DNA of 64,000 nucleotides, taken from the NCBI RefSeq assembly GCF_030388665.1, contig NZ_CP128846.1, forward strand, positions 372,001-436,000, written 5' to 3'. A program made the position numbers and the translations under genes. Of this stretch, positions 8,564 through 17,704 are shown piece by piece (the stretch's first letter is position 1; each line of letters begins with the position of its first letter). The DNA comes from Streptomyces flavofungini (GTDB taxonomy: Bacteria > Actinomycetota > Actinomycetes > Streptomycetales > Streptomycetaceae). The notes beneath the pieces were generated by a model. That model did not search any database and was not told where the DNA came from. It was given only the letters and a program-made list of their open reading frames with translations.

Positions 8564-11407
8564 ATGAGCATCGACCGACGCACAGCAGTCGCCGGAGGTC
8601 TCGCCGCGGGGTTCGCCCTGACGGCGTCGGCCACGGTGGCGAGGACGACGGCGCCCGGCCGTGACCGGGACGCCCCCGCGATCACCGTGCGGGGCGAGTC
8701 CCCGACCCGCTCCAGCATCCCCACGGCCCGGGACCCGAGGGCGTCGGGCGGCGCGCTCCTCGCCCTGGCCACGGCCGAGCCCCCGCCACCGCCGCGCGGT
8801 TGGTACGCCACGTACACGGTGCGCGTCCCGACCGCCGGGCCGTACCGGATCGAGGCCGTCGCGACGGTCCCGGTGGAGCAGCCGCACATCGAGGAGACCG
8901 GCTCGTACGTCCGGCTCGCCGTGAACGGCGGGGCGCCGTGGTCGGTGACGCGCTCGCAGCCGTACTGGTACGAGTCCCCGAAGGCGTGGGGCGATCTGTC
9001 GCGCCTCACTCTCGGCGACGTGGAGCTGCGGCGTGGCGTCAACACCCTCACGTTCACGGTCGACGGGCCCACGGTCCTCGACGACTACGACGGATACCGG
9101 TTCCTGCTCGACGAGTTCACGCTCACACCGGTTCCCCTCGCTCTGCGCTCCGTGCGGCTGCGCGGCCCGGCGGACAACCTCGGCCACTATCGCGGCGACG
9201 CCCCGGCGGAGCTGCGTTTCGGCCTGAACGGCGCGGCGCCGCGCGCGTCGACCCTCACGTACCGCGTCCTCGACTACTTCTCCCGGCAGGTGGCGTCCGG
9301 AACCCTCCCGATTCCGCCCGGCGCCCGGACGGCACACGCCGCCCTCCCCGTGCTGCCGCCCGGCCACTACCGTGCCGTCGCCGCGCTGACGACGGCCCCC
9401 CACGCCCCCGTCACCGGCCGCTTCGCGCACCTGCCCGCACGGCGCGCACCGCGCGGCCCGGCCAACCGCTTCGGCGTGAACGTGTTCACGCACGCCCTGG
9501 TCCCGCCTCCCCTGCTGCCCGCCCTGGCGACGGCGATGGAGTCGATGGGCGTACGCCATGTGCGCGACGGCAGCGCCTGGCCGGCCGCCCAGCGCGAGCC
9601 CGACGGGCCGTTCGACAGCAGCCTGCACGAGGCGGTCGTCGAGGCCTTCCGGAAGCACGGCCTGAAGGTCCTGGAGGTCGTCTCGCCGCCGCCGGGCTGG
9701 GCGTTGACACCGACGTCCGTGCCCCTGCCCGCCGACCTGCGGCACGCCTACCGCTACGGCGCGCACCTGGCGGGCCTGGGCAAGCGGGTCGTGGCCGATG
9801 CGCTCCAGCTGTCCAACGAGCCCGACGTGGACGCGACCGCGAGCACGGGCGACCAGCACGCCGCCTACGTGAAGGCGGCGGCACTCGGCATCGCCGATCA
9901 GCCGGACGCGCCGCCGGTGGTCCTTCCCGGCATCGCCGGGGAGGGCGTGTTCCAGGAACTGATGCTGCACAACGACGTGGTGCGGTACGCGGACGTGTGG
10001 AGCTTCCACGGCTATCCGCCGCTGGACGACACCGACCCGGACTTCCCCTCGTCGGCGGAGGACCAGACGGAGCTGCGGGAGCGGTTCGGGGCGGCGACAC
10101 CGCAGTGGATGACGGAGTCGGGCGCGTTCCTGCCCGCCGAACCCGGCACGGACCCGGCGTACGCGACGCAGCGCACCCAGGCCCGCTACCTCGTCCTGTC
10201 GACGGTGGAGAGCCTGGCGGCGGGCACGGAGCGGCAGTTCTGGTTCTGCGGGCCGCCGTGCACCGACGAGGGCGTGTCGTTCGCGCTGCTCAGCCGCGAC
10301 TTCCAGCCGCTGCCCGCCTTCAGCGCGTACGCGGCCCTGACGGGGCTGCTCGGCGAGGCCAACTACGTCGGCCTCCTGGAGGAGTTGCTGCCGGGCGCGG
10401 CCGGGTTCGTGTTCGGGGACGGGGCCGGGCGCACGGTGACCGTGGTGTGCGCGCCGAAGCCTCGGGACGTGGACGTGCCGGTGCCGGACGGTGCGACGCG
10501 CGTGTACGACATCATGGGCGCCGCGCGCGGCGCCCCGGCCCGGTCGGCTCGCGGCACGGTCCGCGTCGCCGCGTCCCGCGACCCCCTCTACCTGGTGACC
10601 GCCGCGCCCCCGCCCGGCCGCCCGAGGCCCCCGGCGGGCGACGACCGCATCCGGACCAGGCCGCTGTCCGCCGCCGAGCACATCGTCCTCAACCAGCGGT
10701 ACGCGGCCGCGAACGCCGCGCCCGACAAGGCTGATGGGGACGCGGAGCCACCGCTGGGCTACCGGCTCGGCGCGTCCACGCGCATGACGGTCGACGTCTA
10801 CAACTTCAACGCGGCCGCGCGGACCGTGACGGTGTCCGGGCGGGCCTTCGGCGGCTGGTCGGTGACGCCGCGTCAGGTGCGGGTGCGGGTGCCCGCCGGG
10901 GGGCGGGTCGGCGCGAGGTTCACGGTCACGGCGGGGCCGAGGGTGCGTCCTGGCGTGGATCTGCCGCTCGTGTTCGAGGGCGAGCTCGCGGAGCCGGGCG
11001 GGTTCCGGGCGGACCTCGGCGGCTCCCGGGCAGGTGGCGGGGGTGCGGCCGTGCCGCCGTCCGTCGCGCGCGTCCAGCGCCGCCGGGAGCGTCCGTTCCG
11101 GCCGCCGGGCAGACAGCCCGCCCTCGCCCCGGTGATCGACAAGGTCACGCCGAAGGACGGCGCCGACGTCACCGGCCCGTCCGTGCGGCTCACGGCGCGG
11201 ATCACGGACGCGGTGTCGGGCGTCGACGTGGACCGGATCAGCGTGGAGGCGGCCGGCGAACGCATCGCGCACCGCTTCGATCCAGCCACCGGGCGACTGA
11301 CGGCGACGGCGTGGCTCGGGGCGGGACGGCACACCCTCCTCGTCCGCGCGTTCAACAACGCGCATGCTCCGATGGCGCGATCGGTGACGGTCCGGGTACG
11401 GAGGTGA
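8564..11407 (+). CDS. Tat-secreted clan GH-A-like glycoside hydrolase
   Basis: A 947-residue exported protein. It has a twin-arginine-like signal (SIDRRTAVAGG) and an N-terminal beta-sandwich (about 40-190, PYRIEAVATVP...LDEFTLTPV) resembling a carbohydrate-binding module. A TIM-barrel-like region follows (about 300-600) with a probable acid/base Glu419 in LSNEPD and a nucleophile Glu518 in WMTESGAF, the spacing expected of GH5/GH39-type enzymes. The C-terminal half holds further beta domains, ending in a Big/cadherin-like repeat (DGADVTGPSVRLTARITDAVSGVD). No exact GH family can be named. It is transcribed divergently from the two-component system. Hairpin 11426-11455 follows. Confidence 0.75.
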   Translation: MSIDRRTAVAGGLAAGFALTASATVARTTAPGRDRDAPAITVRGESPTRSSIPTARDPRASGGALLALATAEPPPPPRGWYATYTVRVPTAGPYRIEAVATVPVEQPHIEETGSYVRLAVNGGAPWSVTRSQPYWYESPKAWGDLSRLTLGDVELRRGVNTLTFTVDGPTVLDDYDGYRFLLDEFTLTPVPLALRSVRLRGPADNLGHYRGDAPAELRFGLNGAAPRASTLTYRVLDYFSRQVASGTLPIPPGARTAHAALPVLPPGHYRAVAALTTAPHAPVTGRFAHLPARRAPRGPANRFGVNVFTHALVPPPLLPALATAMESMGVRHVRDGSAWPAAQREPDGPFDSSLHEAVVEAFRKHGLKVLEVVSPPPGWALTPTSVPLPADLRHAYRYGAHLAGLGKRVVADALQLSNEPDVDATASTGDQHAAYVKAAALGIADQPDAPPVVLPGIAGEGVFQELMLHNDVVRYADVWSFHGYPPLDDTDPDFPSSAEDQTELRERFGAATPQWMTESGAFLPAEPGTDPAYATQRTQARYLVLSTVESLAAGTERQFWFCGPPCTDEGVSFALLSRDFQPLPAFSAYAALTGLLGEANYVGLLEELLPGAAGFVFGDGAGRTVTVVCAPKPRDVDVPVPDGATRVYDIMGAARGAPARSARGTVRVAASRDPLYLVTAAPPPGRPRPPAGDDRIRTRPLSAAEHIVLNQRYAAANAAPDKADGDAEPPLGYRLGASTRMTVDVYNFNAAARTVTVSGRAFGGWSVTPRQVRVRVPAGGRVGARFTVTAGPRVRPGVDLPLVFEGELAEPGGFRADLGGSRAGGGGAAVPPSVARVQRRRERPFRPPGRQPALAPVIDKVTPKDGADVTGPSVRLTARITDAVSGVDVDRISVEAAGERIAHRFDPATGRLTATAWLGAGRHTLLVRAFNNAHAPMARSVTVRVRR

Positions 11408-11425
11408 GACTCGACGTCGGTGCGT

Positions 11426-11455
11426 GCCGGGTATTCACCTACGTGAATGCCCGGC
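11426..11455 (+). terminator. Terminator-like hairpin
   Basis: GCCGGGtATTCAC (11426-11438) pairs with GTGAATgCCCGGC (11443-11455), with one mismatch, around a 4-nt loop. It lies 18 bp after the stop of the secreted hydrolase gene. There is no long T tract, as is usual in this genus. Confidence 0.7.
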
Positions 11456-11579
11456 GCGGACCAGGCGGGATGGGTTGATGATTTAGCTTCTTTTCCGCGT
11501 TATTCACGATAAGCGCATTCAGTCACGTGAACTCCATGGGCGCGCACGCAGGTTCAGGCGCGGGGTCGCACGCCATGCG

Positions 11580-11608
11580 TTGACAGGTACACATCCGAGC
11601 TTTAGCGT
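11580..11608 (+). promoter_or_regulatory. Sigma-70-type promoter of the sugar dehydrogenase gene
   Basis: A perfect -35 TTGACA (11580-11585), a 17-bp spacer and a -10 TAGCGT (11603-11608). The expected transcription start is near 11615, about 150 bases before the GTG at 11765. The rest of the intergenic space 11456-11579 holds nothing else recognised. Confidence 0.75.
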
Positions 11609-11623
11609 GCTCCTCCACCTGAC

Positions 11624-11636
11624 AGGAAAGTTTCCT
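11624..11636. promoter_or_regulatory. Palindromic operator, AGGAAAGTTTCCT
   Basis: A perfect odd palindrome (AGGAAA-G-TTTCCT) starts about 16 bp after the -10 box, just past the expected transcription start, where a bound repressor would block transcription. From memory, palindromes of this form occur upstream of secreted carbohydrate-active genes in streptomycetes and have been tied to ROK-type repressors; the regulator here is not identified. Confidence 0.6.
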
Positions 11637-11764
11637 AATGGTCCAGATGCGGCCAACTCCCCTTGGGCGACCACCACTTCCCCCCTCCCCCGCACCATCC
11701 GCACCCCCACCCCCTCCGTACCCCTCCACCCGCCTCCGCCCCCCCTTGCCCCCTGGAGGACACC

Positions 11765-14335
11765 GTGAGACGCCCCCTCCCCCGGCCGTCCAGGGCGTTC
11801 GGCGCCCTGGTCGCCGCGGCCACCACCGCCGCGCTCTGCGTGGCCCTGCCCACCGCCCACTCCGCCCCCCTCCCCCGCGCCGCGACGTACGAGGCCGAGA
11901 CCGCCCAGGTCGTCAAGGGCAAGGTGGAGTCCAACCACGCCGGGCACACCGGCACCGGCTTCGTGAACTTCGACGTGGTGTCCGACGCGTACGTGGAGTT
12001 CACCGTCGAGGCGGAGCGCCCCGGCGCCACGAAGCTCGACTTCCGCTACGCCAACGGAACGTCCGCCGACCGGCCGCTCGACGTCACCGTCAACGGCACC
12101 CAGGCCGCCGACAACCTCTCCTTCCCCGGCACCGGCGCCTGGACCACCTGGAGGACCGCGAGCGTCACCACGACCCTCACCTCCGGCCCGAACAAGATCC
12201 GTGCCGCCACCTCGGGCGTGGACGGCCCCAACCTCGACAGCCTGACCGTCACCCCGCAGGGCCCGGCGGACACCGAGAAGCCGTCGGCCCCCAAGGACCT
12301 ACGCAAGGACAAGGAGCCGACCACCACCTCCGTGTCCCTCGCCTGGACCGCGGCCACCGACAACGTGAAGGTCACCGGCTACGACGTGTACCAGCACGGC
12401 CAGCTGATGAAGCAGGTCGACGGCGACACCCTGGCCACCACGGTGACCGGCCTGACGCCCGAGACCAGTTACGACTGGACCGTCTTCGCGCGCGACGCCG
12501 CCTCGAACGTCTCCGACGCCAGCAACCCGGTCACCGTCGCGACGCTGCCCACACCGCCGGACGACGAGCCGCCGAGCGTCCCCACGGGGCTGCGCGCGAC
12601 CGGCAAGACGGCGACGAGCGTCGATCTGGCCTGGACGCCGTCCACCGACAACGTGAAGGTCACGGGGTACGAGATCCACCGTGACGGCGCCGCCGCCGGC
12701 ACCTCTGAGACCGCGTCCACGACCGTCGCGGGCCTGACGGCGGGCACCGCGTACACGTTCAAGGTGCGGGCCGTCGACGCCAAGGGCAACAAGTCGGCGT
12801 TCGGGCCCGGGATCAGCGTCACCACCGCGGGCTCCCAGCCCGGCGGCACCCCCGACCCCGGCACCGTGAAGACCCTCGCAAGCGGCGTGGACGTGGCCTG
12901 GGGCGTGGCGTTCCTGCCGGACGGCTCCGGGATCTTCACCGAGCGGAACACCTTCACCGTGCACCGGCTGACCAAGTCCGGCCAGAAGACGCTGCTGGGC
13001 AAGGTGCCCAACTCCCAGACCACGGGCGGCGAGGGCGGCCTGATGGGCGTGGAGGTCTCGCCGACCTTCGCCACCGACCACTACGTGTACTTCCTGCACA
13101 CCTCGTCCGAGGGCAACCGCATCGCCCGGATGACACTGGAGAACAACACGCTCAGCGGCTACAAGGTGCTGCTCGACGGCATGACCAAGAGCCGCTTCCA
13201 CAACGGCGGAAGGCTGCGGTTCGGACCCGACGGCAAGCTGTACGCGGGGATGGGCGATGCCCAGAACGACTCCCGGGCGCAGGACAAGAACTCCCTCAAC
13301 GGCAAGATCCTGCGCATCAACCCCGACGGTTCGATCCCGTCCGACAACCCCTTCGGCAACGCCGTGTGGTCCCTCGGCCACCGCAACCCGCAGGGACTCG
13401 ACTTCGACTCCAAGGGCCGCCTGTGGCAGGCCGAGTTCGGCGACAGCATCATGGACGAGGTCAATCTGATCCAGCGGGGCGGCAACTACGGCTGGCCCAA
13501 CTGCCAGGGCACCAGCGGCAGTTGCTCCGGCTACGTCGCGCCGAAGAAGACCTGGCCGACGGCGTCCGCATCGCCCAGCGGCATCACGATCGTCAACGAT
13601 CACGTCTTCGTGGCCACGACCAAGGGTGAGCGGGTCTACCGGCTGCGCATCGACTCCGGATCCAACCTGGTGGAACAGAAGACGTACTTCCAGGGGACGT
13701 ACGACCGGCTGCGCACCGTCGAGGTCGACCCGGACGGCGACATCTGGCTGACCACGTCCACGGACAAGGACGGCACGGCGGGCAACGACCGGATCCTGCT
13801 CATCGACGTCGTCTACTCCGGCGGCCCCGACCCTCAGCCCGGCGACTTCAAGCTGTCCAGCGGCTCCTTCGCCGACAACGCCACCATCCCCGACAAGTAC
13901 ACCTGCGCCGGGGACGGCACCGCGGGCCAGGACATCTCGCCCCCGCTGGCCTGGAGCGCGGGCGCCACCCGGGCGAAGGCCTACGCCGTGCTCTTCGCCG
14001 ACGTCGCAGGCAACGGCAACAAGCTCCACTGGGCCCTGTGGGACATCCCCGCCGCCCGCTCCGGGGTCCCCGAGAAACTGGGCCCGGGCTTCGACGTCCC
14101 CGGCCTGGACGGCGCGAAGCAGAAGGCCATGGGCAGCGGCGCCAACTCCCGTCAGTACTTCGGCCCGTGCCCGGGCGGCTCCTCGCACCCGTACACGTTC
14201 ACGCTCCACGCCCTGAACACCGCGAAGGTGCCGGGACTCACCTCCGCCTCCTCGATGTCCCAGATCGAGACGGCCGTCAAGAACGCGAGCACGGCGTCCG
14301 TGAAACTGCGCGGAAAGTCGGCCGCGGGAACGTGA
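11765..14335 (+). CDS. Secreted mosaic PQQ-type glucose/sorbosone dehydrogenase with CBM6, two FN3 and PEBP domains
   Basis: An 856-residue Sec-exported protein (signal peptide to about residue 38). Domains in order: CBM6-like sandwich (YEAE... to about 160); two fibronectin-III modules with near-identical TDNVKVTGY motifs (about 175-355); a six-bladed glucose/sorbosone dehydrogenase propeller (about 370-680; WGVAFLPDGS, HNGGRLRFGPDGKLYAGMGD, WSLGHRNPQGLDFD, EVNLIQRGGNYGWP); and a C-terminal YbhB/PEBP domain (about 690-850; DGTAGQDISPPLAW, HWALWDIP). It should oxidise sugars at the propeller while bound to polysaccharide. The GTG start at 11765 follows GGAGG; longer frames upstream read Pro/His-rich non-coding sequence. 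Terminator at 14361. Confidence 0.88.
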   Translation: MRRPLPRPSRAFGALVAAATTAALCVALPTAHSAPLPRAATYEAETAQVVKGKVESNHAGHTGTGFVNFDVVSDAYVEFTVEAERPGATKLDFRYANGTSADRPLDVTVNGTQAADNLSFPGTGAWTTWRTASVTTTLTSGPNKIRAATSGVDGPNLDSLTVTPQGPADTEKPSAPKDLRKDKEPTTTSVSLAWTAATDNVKVTGYDVYQHGQLMKQVDGDTLATTVTGLTPETSYDWTVFARDAASNVSDASNPVTVATLPTPPDDEPPSVPTGLRATGKTATSVDLAWTPSTDNVKVTGYEIHRDGAAAGTSETASTTVAGLTAGTAYTFKVRAVDAKGNKSAFGPGISVTTAGSQPGGTPDPGTVKTLASGVDVAWGVAFLPDGSGIFTERNTFTVHRLTKSGQKTLLGKVPNSQTTGGEGGLMGVEVSPTFATDHYVYFLHTSSEGNRIARMTLENNTLSGYKVLLDGMTKSRFHNGGRLRFGPDGKLYAGMGDAQNDSRAQDKNSLNGKILRINPDGSIPSDNPFGNAVWSLGHRNPQGLDFDSKGRLWQAEFGDSIMDEVNLIQRGGNYGWPNCQGTSGSCSGYVAPKKTWPTASASPSGITIVNDHVFVATTKGERVYRLRIDSGSNLVEQKTYFQGTYDRLRTVEVDPDGDIWLTTSTDKDGTAGNDRILLIDVVYSGGPDPQPGDFKLSSGSFADNATIPDKYTCAGDGTAGQDISPPLAWSAGATRAKAYAVLFADVAGNGNKLHWALWDIPAARSGVPEKLGPGFDVPGLDGAKQKAMGSGANSRQYFGPCPGGSSHPYTFTLHALNTAKVPGLTSASSMSQIETAVKNASTASVKLRGKSAAGT

Positions 14336-14360
14336 TGCCGCGCGGTGCGTGGCCGACGCG

Positions 14361-14391
14361 GCGGGGGCGGACCGATGAGGTCCGCCCCCGC
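14361..14391 (+). terminator. Terminator hairpin of sugar dehydrogenase gene
   Basis: GCGGGGGCGGACC (14361-14373) and GGTCCGCCCCCGC (14379-14391) form a perfect 13-bp stem with a 5-nt loop, 25 bp after the stop codon. Confidence 0.85.
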
Positions 14392-14400
14392 TGCGGGTCG

Positions 14401-14875
14401 CTACTCCTGCCCGGTCCCGCTCCGGCAGGTCAGGTCCTTCGCGGGGAGCCTGCCGTGGTCAGGCAGACCGACGCGGCCTTGTCCGCGCAGGGATCGCCGT
14501 CGGGTGCGCAGAGGACGCCGTGTCCCTCCCCGTCGGCGACGGTGGCCCCCAGGTAGGAGATCTTCTTCTCGCCCGGCACGGCGGATGACGTCCATGTCGC
14601 GCGCGGCGTTGCGGGTGGTGAGATGCGGCAGCTTGGCACCGGCCCTGGCACGGCACTTCGCGGCGACCCCGCGTACCCGGTCCCTGTCCTTCGCGAAGGT
14701 CTCGGGCCTGTACGGGGTGTCCTTCTGTTCGTCCGCGCCGAGACCGCAGCTGACCGGGGTGCTGTGCCCGACGCCCCCGCGGGTCGAAGCCGACGAGGTC
14801 GTAGCGCCGCTTCCCTTCCGCGGGGAACTTCATGACCGGGCCGGTGGGCAGACGCAGTCCCGACCCGCCGAAGGT
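14401..14875 (-). pseudogene. Decayed alpha/beta hydrolase (tripeptidyl-aminopeptidase-like)
   Basis: Read on the minus strand, pieces of a secreted alpha/beta hydrolase appear in changing frames: GGSGLRLPTGPVMKFP, YDLVGFDPRG, VGHSTPVSCG, ARDMDVIR, KKISYLGA, then DGEGHGV and DPCADKA, ending LPAKDLTCRS. At least three frameshifts are needed (one is an extra G near 14784). The segment that should carry the nucleophile Ser (SYG after YLGA) through most of the C-terminal half is deleted, since YLGA joins directly to the C-terminal VADGEGHGV motif. The N-terminal part is also missing. It cannot make an active enzyme. Confidence 0.75.
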
Positions 14876-15116
14876 CGTGGTGATCACCACCTTCGAGAAC
14901 GACGACCACGTCACCGCCGCGCTCAGCGCCGGGGCCAGCGGCTTCGTGCTCAAGCGGCTTCCCGTCCCCAAGATCGCGGAGGCGGTGCGGGTGGTCGCGG
15001 CGGGCGAGGCGATCCTCTTCCCCGCGTCCCTGCGCCAGATGGTCACCGCCCGCCCACGGGGCTCCGCCCAGGCGCTGCCGCAGGAGGCGCTGACGGGCCG
15101 GGAGGAGGAGGTGCGC
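14868..15116 (+). pseudogene. Response-regulator fragment (receiver C-terminal half)
   Basis: The plus strand encodes KVVVITTFENDDHVTAAL, then GASGFVLKR and a RVVAAGEAILFPASL segment, and stops after LTGREEEV, the first residues of a LuxR helix-turn-helix. The phosphoacceptor Asp half and the DNA-binding helices are both absent. Its left edge abuts the opposite-strand hydrolase ruin within a few bases, so the two were joined by a deletion. Its right edge runs into the hairpin at 15125. Confidence 0.7.
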
Positions 15117-15124
15117 ACGGCAGT

Positions 15125-15154
15125 GGGGCCGTCCGGCTCGTGCCGGACGGCCCC
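15125..15154 (-). terminator. Terminator of LVIVD-repeat gene
   Basis: GGGGCCGTCCGGC (15125-15137) and GCCGGACGGCCCC (15142-15154) form a perfect 13-bp stem with a TCGT loop, 22 bp beyond the stop of the minus-strand gene at 15177. Confidence 0.85.
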
Positions 15155-15176
15155 GCCCGCACGCGTCCCGTGCGGG

Positions 15177-16688
15177 TCAGTCGTGCCAGCCGAAGTAGTC
15201 CGGCTGCGTCTGCACGTTCAGCTCACGCATCCGGACCCGCTCGGCGGGCTTGGTGCGCTTGTCGTTGAGCTTCAGGACGTCGAAGCCCTTGACCATGTCG
15301 TTCGAGTAGATGTGGCCGTTGTAGTAGTACGCCGACCAGGAGCCGCCGCCGACGAGTTGATCGGCGGAGATGGGGCCGCGCTCGAAGTAGGCGATCTCCT
15401 TGGGCTTGGTCGAGTCGGTGAAGTCCCAGACGGAAACGCCGCCCTGGTACCAGGCCTGGACCATGAGGTCCTTGCCCTTGACGGGGATCAGCGAACCGTT
15501 GTGGGCCACGCAGTTCTCGGTGTCCGCCTGGTGGCGCGGGATCTTGAAGTAGCTCTTGAAGACCAGCTTGCGCTTGTCGCCCCAGCCCTTGATCTCGTAG
15601 ATGCCGTCGGCGCCGCGGTTCGGCCCTATCTCGGCGTTGCAGGTGGCGCCGCCGCCACCGCCGAGCTCGTCGGTGAACACGACCTTGTCGGCCCGCTGAT
15701 TGAAGGTCGCCGAGTGCCAGAAAGCGAAGTTCACGTTGTCCTGAACGCGGTCGATGACCTTCGGGCGTTCGGGATCCTTGATGGAGAACAGGATGCCGTC
15801 ACCCATGCAGGCGCCCGCCGCCAGGTCCTTGGAGGGCAGGACCGTGATGTCGTGGCAGCCGGTGGTCTTGGAGACGCCCGGGTTGGTGGGCCCGCCCGGG
15901 TTGCCGCCGCCGTCCGGACCCTCGCCCGGGAACAGCACGGGGAAGCCGACGACCGCGGCCTTGTGCGGGGCCTTGCGCGGCACCTTGATGACGGAGATGC
16001 CGTCGTGCGGCGGCTGGCAGTCCGGGAACGACGCGCTCGGCGCGTACGAGGAGACGTACACGTAGACGTTGCGGCGCTCGGGGACCAGCGTGTGGGTGTG
16101 CGAGCCGCAGGCGGTCTCGACGGCGGCGACGTAGCGCGGGTTCCTCTTGTCGCTGATGTCGAAGACCTTCATGCCCTCCCAGGACGACTTCTCCGTGGCG
16201 GGCTGCGTCGTGCTGGAGCAGGAGCTGTCGCTGCGCGAGGAGTCCGTTGACAGGAACAGCAGGTCGCCGGAGACCGACACGTCGTTCTGCGATCCGGGAC
16301 AGAGGACCTGCGCGACCGTCTTCGGCTTCTTCGGATTGCTGATGTCGAAGATGCGGAAGCCGTCGTAGTTGCCCGCGAAGGCGTACTTTCCCTGGAAGGC
16401 GAGGTCCGAGTTCGTCCCGGGCAGCGCGTCCTTGGGGATGTTCGCCAGGTGCTCGATGTTGTCGGAGTGGACGATCTCGTCCGGCGCCGGGATCTTGCCG
16501 TCGGATATCGCCTTCCTGGTGTCCTCGGCGTCGCTCTTCGACACCTTCTTGGGGGCCTTGGGGGTGTCACCCGGGTCCGGGGTCGCCCCGGCGGGCGCCG
16601 CGGTCAGCAGCGCGGCCAGCAGCCCGGCCGCGGCCGCGACAACTCCCAGGCGTCTGCGGCGCGTTCTGGGTTCGTTCAACAGGGTCAC
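15177..16688 (-). CDS. Secreted LVIVD-repeat beta-propeller protein
   Basis: A 503-residue exported protein: signal peptide with RTRRRRLG and a cleavage near AGA at 33-36, then a propeller with repeated FRIFDISNPKKP / MKVFDISDKRNP / FSIKDPERP / VSVWDFTDSTKP motifs, the LVIVD signature. Many Cys (GSQND, CGSHTHT, GCHD, ENCVAHNG) probably form disulfides outside the cell. No catalytic residues are obvious, and the family has no firm function. The GTG at 16688 follows GGGAGG. It is divergent from the DUF305 lipoprotein gene; this pairing is one I recall seeing in other streptomycetes and suggests a shared task. Confidence 0.88.
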   Translation of the reverse strand: MTLLNEPRTRRRRLGVVAAAAGLLAALLTAAPAGATPDPGDTPKAPKKVSKSDAEDTRKAISDGKIPAPDEIVHSDNIEHLANIPKDALPGTNSDLAFQGKYAFAGNYDGFRIFDISNPKKPKTVAQVLCPGSQNDVSVSGDLLFLSTDSSRSDSSCSSTTQPATEKSSWEGMKVFDISDKRNPRYVAAVETACGSHTHTLVPERRNVYVYVSSYAPSASFPDCQPPHDGISVIKVPRKAPHKAAVVGFPVLFPGEGPDGGGNPGGPTNPGVSKTTGCHDITVLPSKDLAAGACMGDGILFSIKDPERPKVIDRVQDNVNFAFWHSATFNQRADKVVFTDELGGGGGATCNAEIGPNRGADGIYEIKGWGDKRKLVFKSYFKIPRHQADTENCVAHNGSLIPVKGKDLMVQAWYQGGVSVWDFTDSTKPKEIAYFERGPISADQLVGGGSWSAYYYNGHIYSNDMVKGFDVLKLNDKRTKPAERVRMRELNVQTQPDYFGWHD

Positions 16689-16863
16689 TGCGTCCTCCCT
16701 TGTGCCCGTTCGGGGGCGAACGGTTCACGGACACCCGCAGTATCGTGCTCCTCATGTACAAATCAACAGATGGCAACGCAGTCGTAATGAACATTTCTGA
16801 TCACTGACGCTCATCGGCGTGCTAGGACGTACCCAACCGCCCCGCGCGCCACAGGAGGTCGCC

Positions 16864-17607
16864 GTGCCCCACCGCCGTACGTCCGCCGCCCGTACGCCCG
16901 CCGCGACCGCAACGCCGTCCAGGCGCGCCTGGGCCGCGACCGGACTGCTCACGGCAGCCGTCCTCGCGCTCGGGGCCTGCGACTCCGGCTCGGAATCGGA
17001 CTCGGGCTCCGGGAGCAAGGCCACGTCGCCTTCCTCGACCGGCCCTTCGGTCATCGCGCCCGGCAAGCCGGGTGAGACCGCGGCGACGCTCTCCGCCGAG
17101 GACGCCGCGAAGAAGAGAACCGACGACGACAGCCCGAACTCCGCCGACTTCGAGTACGTCGAGAAGATGATCCCGCACCACAGCCAGGCCCTGGAGATGA
17201 CCGAACTCGTCCCGAAGCGGGCGAAGTCCACCAAGGTGAAGCGTCTCGCCGACCGCATCACCGCCGCCCAGAAGCCGGAGATCGGCGCGATGGAGCGGTG
17301 GTTGAAGGTCCACGCGAAGAAGGGGAAGAGGGGGGCGAAGTCGCCGAAGCCGGGACACGGCGATCACGGCGATCACGCGGGCATGCCGGGGATGGCGACG
17401 CCCGCCCAGCTCAAGCAGTTGCGCGCGGCCAAGGGCGAGGCCTTCGACCAGCTGTTCCTGAAGCTGATGATCACCCACCACACCGGCGCGGTGACGATGG
17501 CCACCGACGCGCTCTCCCAGGGCAACAACCTGCTCGTCGAGGAGATGGCCAACGACGTCGTGGCCCAGCAGACGAGTGAGATCAATCGGATGCGCGGGAT
17601 GGGATGA
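16864..17607 (+). CDS. DUF305-domain lipoprotein
   Basis: A 247-residue protein with a lipoprotein signal (lipobox LGAC, Cys near residue 40) and a Ser/Gly-rich linker. It has the two-part DUF305 four-helix fold: FEYVEKMIPHHSQALEM near residues 93-110 and LKLMITHHTGAVTMA near 200-215. The HH pairs plus Met-rich helices (HxxxM pattern, GHGDHGDHAGMPGM loop) point to binding of copper or another soft metal, as suggested for this family. The GTG at 16864 follows AGGAGG. It is divergent from the LVIVD-repeat gene. A perfect 12-bp hairpin follows at 17705-17748. Confidence 0.88.
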   Translation: MPHRRTSAARTPAATATPSRRAWAATGLLTAAVLALGACDSGSESDSGSGSKATSPSSTGPSVIAPGKPGETAATLSAEDAAKKRTDDDSPNSADFEYVEKMIPHHSQALEMTELVPKRAKSTKVKRLADRITAAQKPEIGAMERWLKVHAKKGKRGAKSPKPGHGDHGDHAGMPGMATPAQLKQLRAAKGEAFDQLFLKLMITHHTGAVTMATDALSQGNNLLVEEMANDVVAQQTSEINRMRGMG

Positions 17608-17704
17608 GGGGCGCGCCGGGGCGAGTTGACGGGCCGGCAGGCGGCGTCGGAGCGCTGGCCGGCCGAGGGACCGGTCGGCTCCGGGATCGGTCGACCGAGG
17701 GTCC

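Noticed and set aside
8048..11365. A minus-strand open frame of 1105 codons opposite the secreted hydrolase
   Set aside because: It is a shadow of the GC-rich gene on the plus strand: Arg/Gly/Val-rich translation, no domain, no ribosome binding site.
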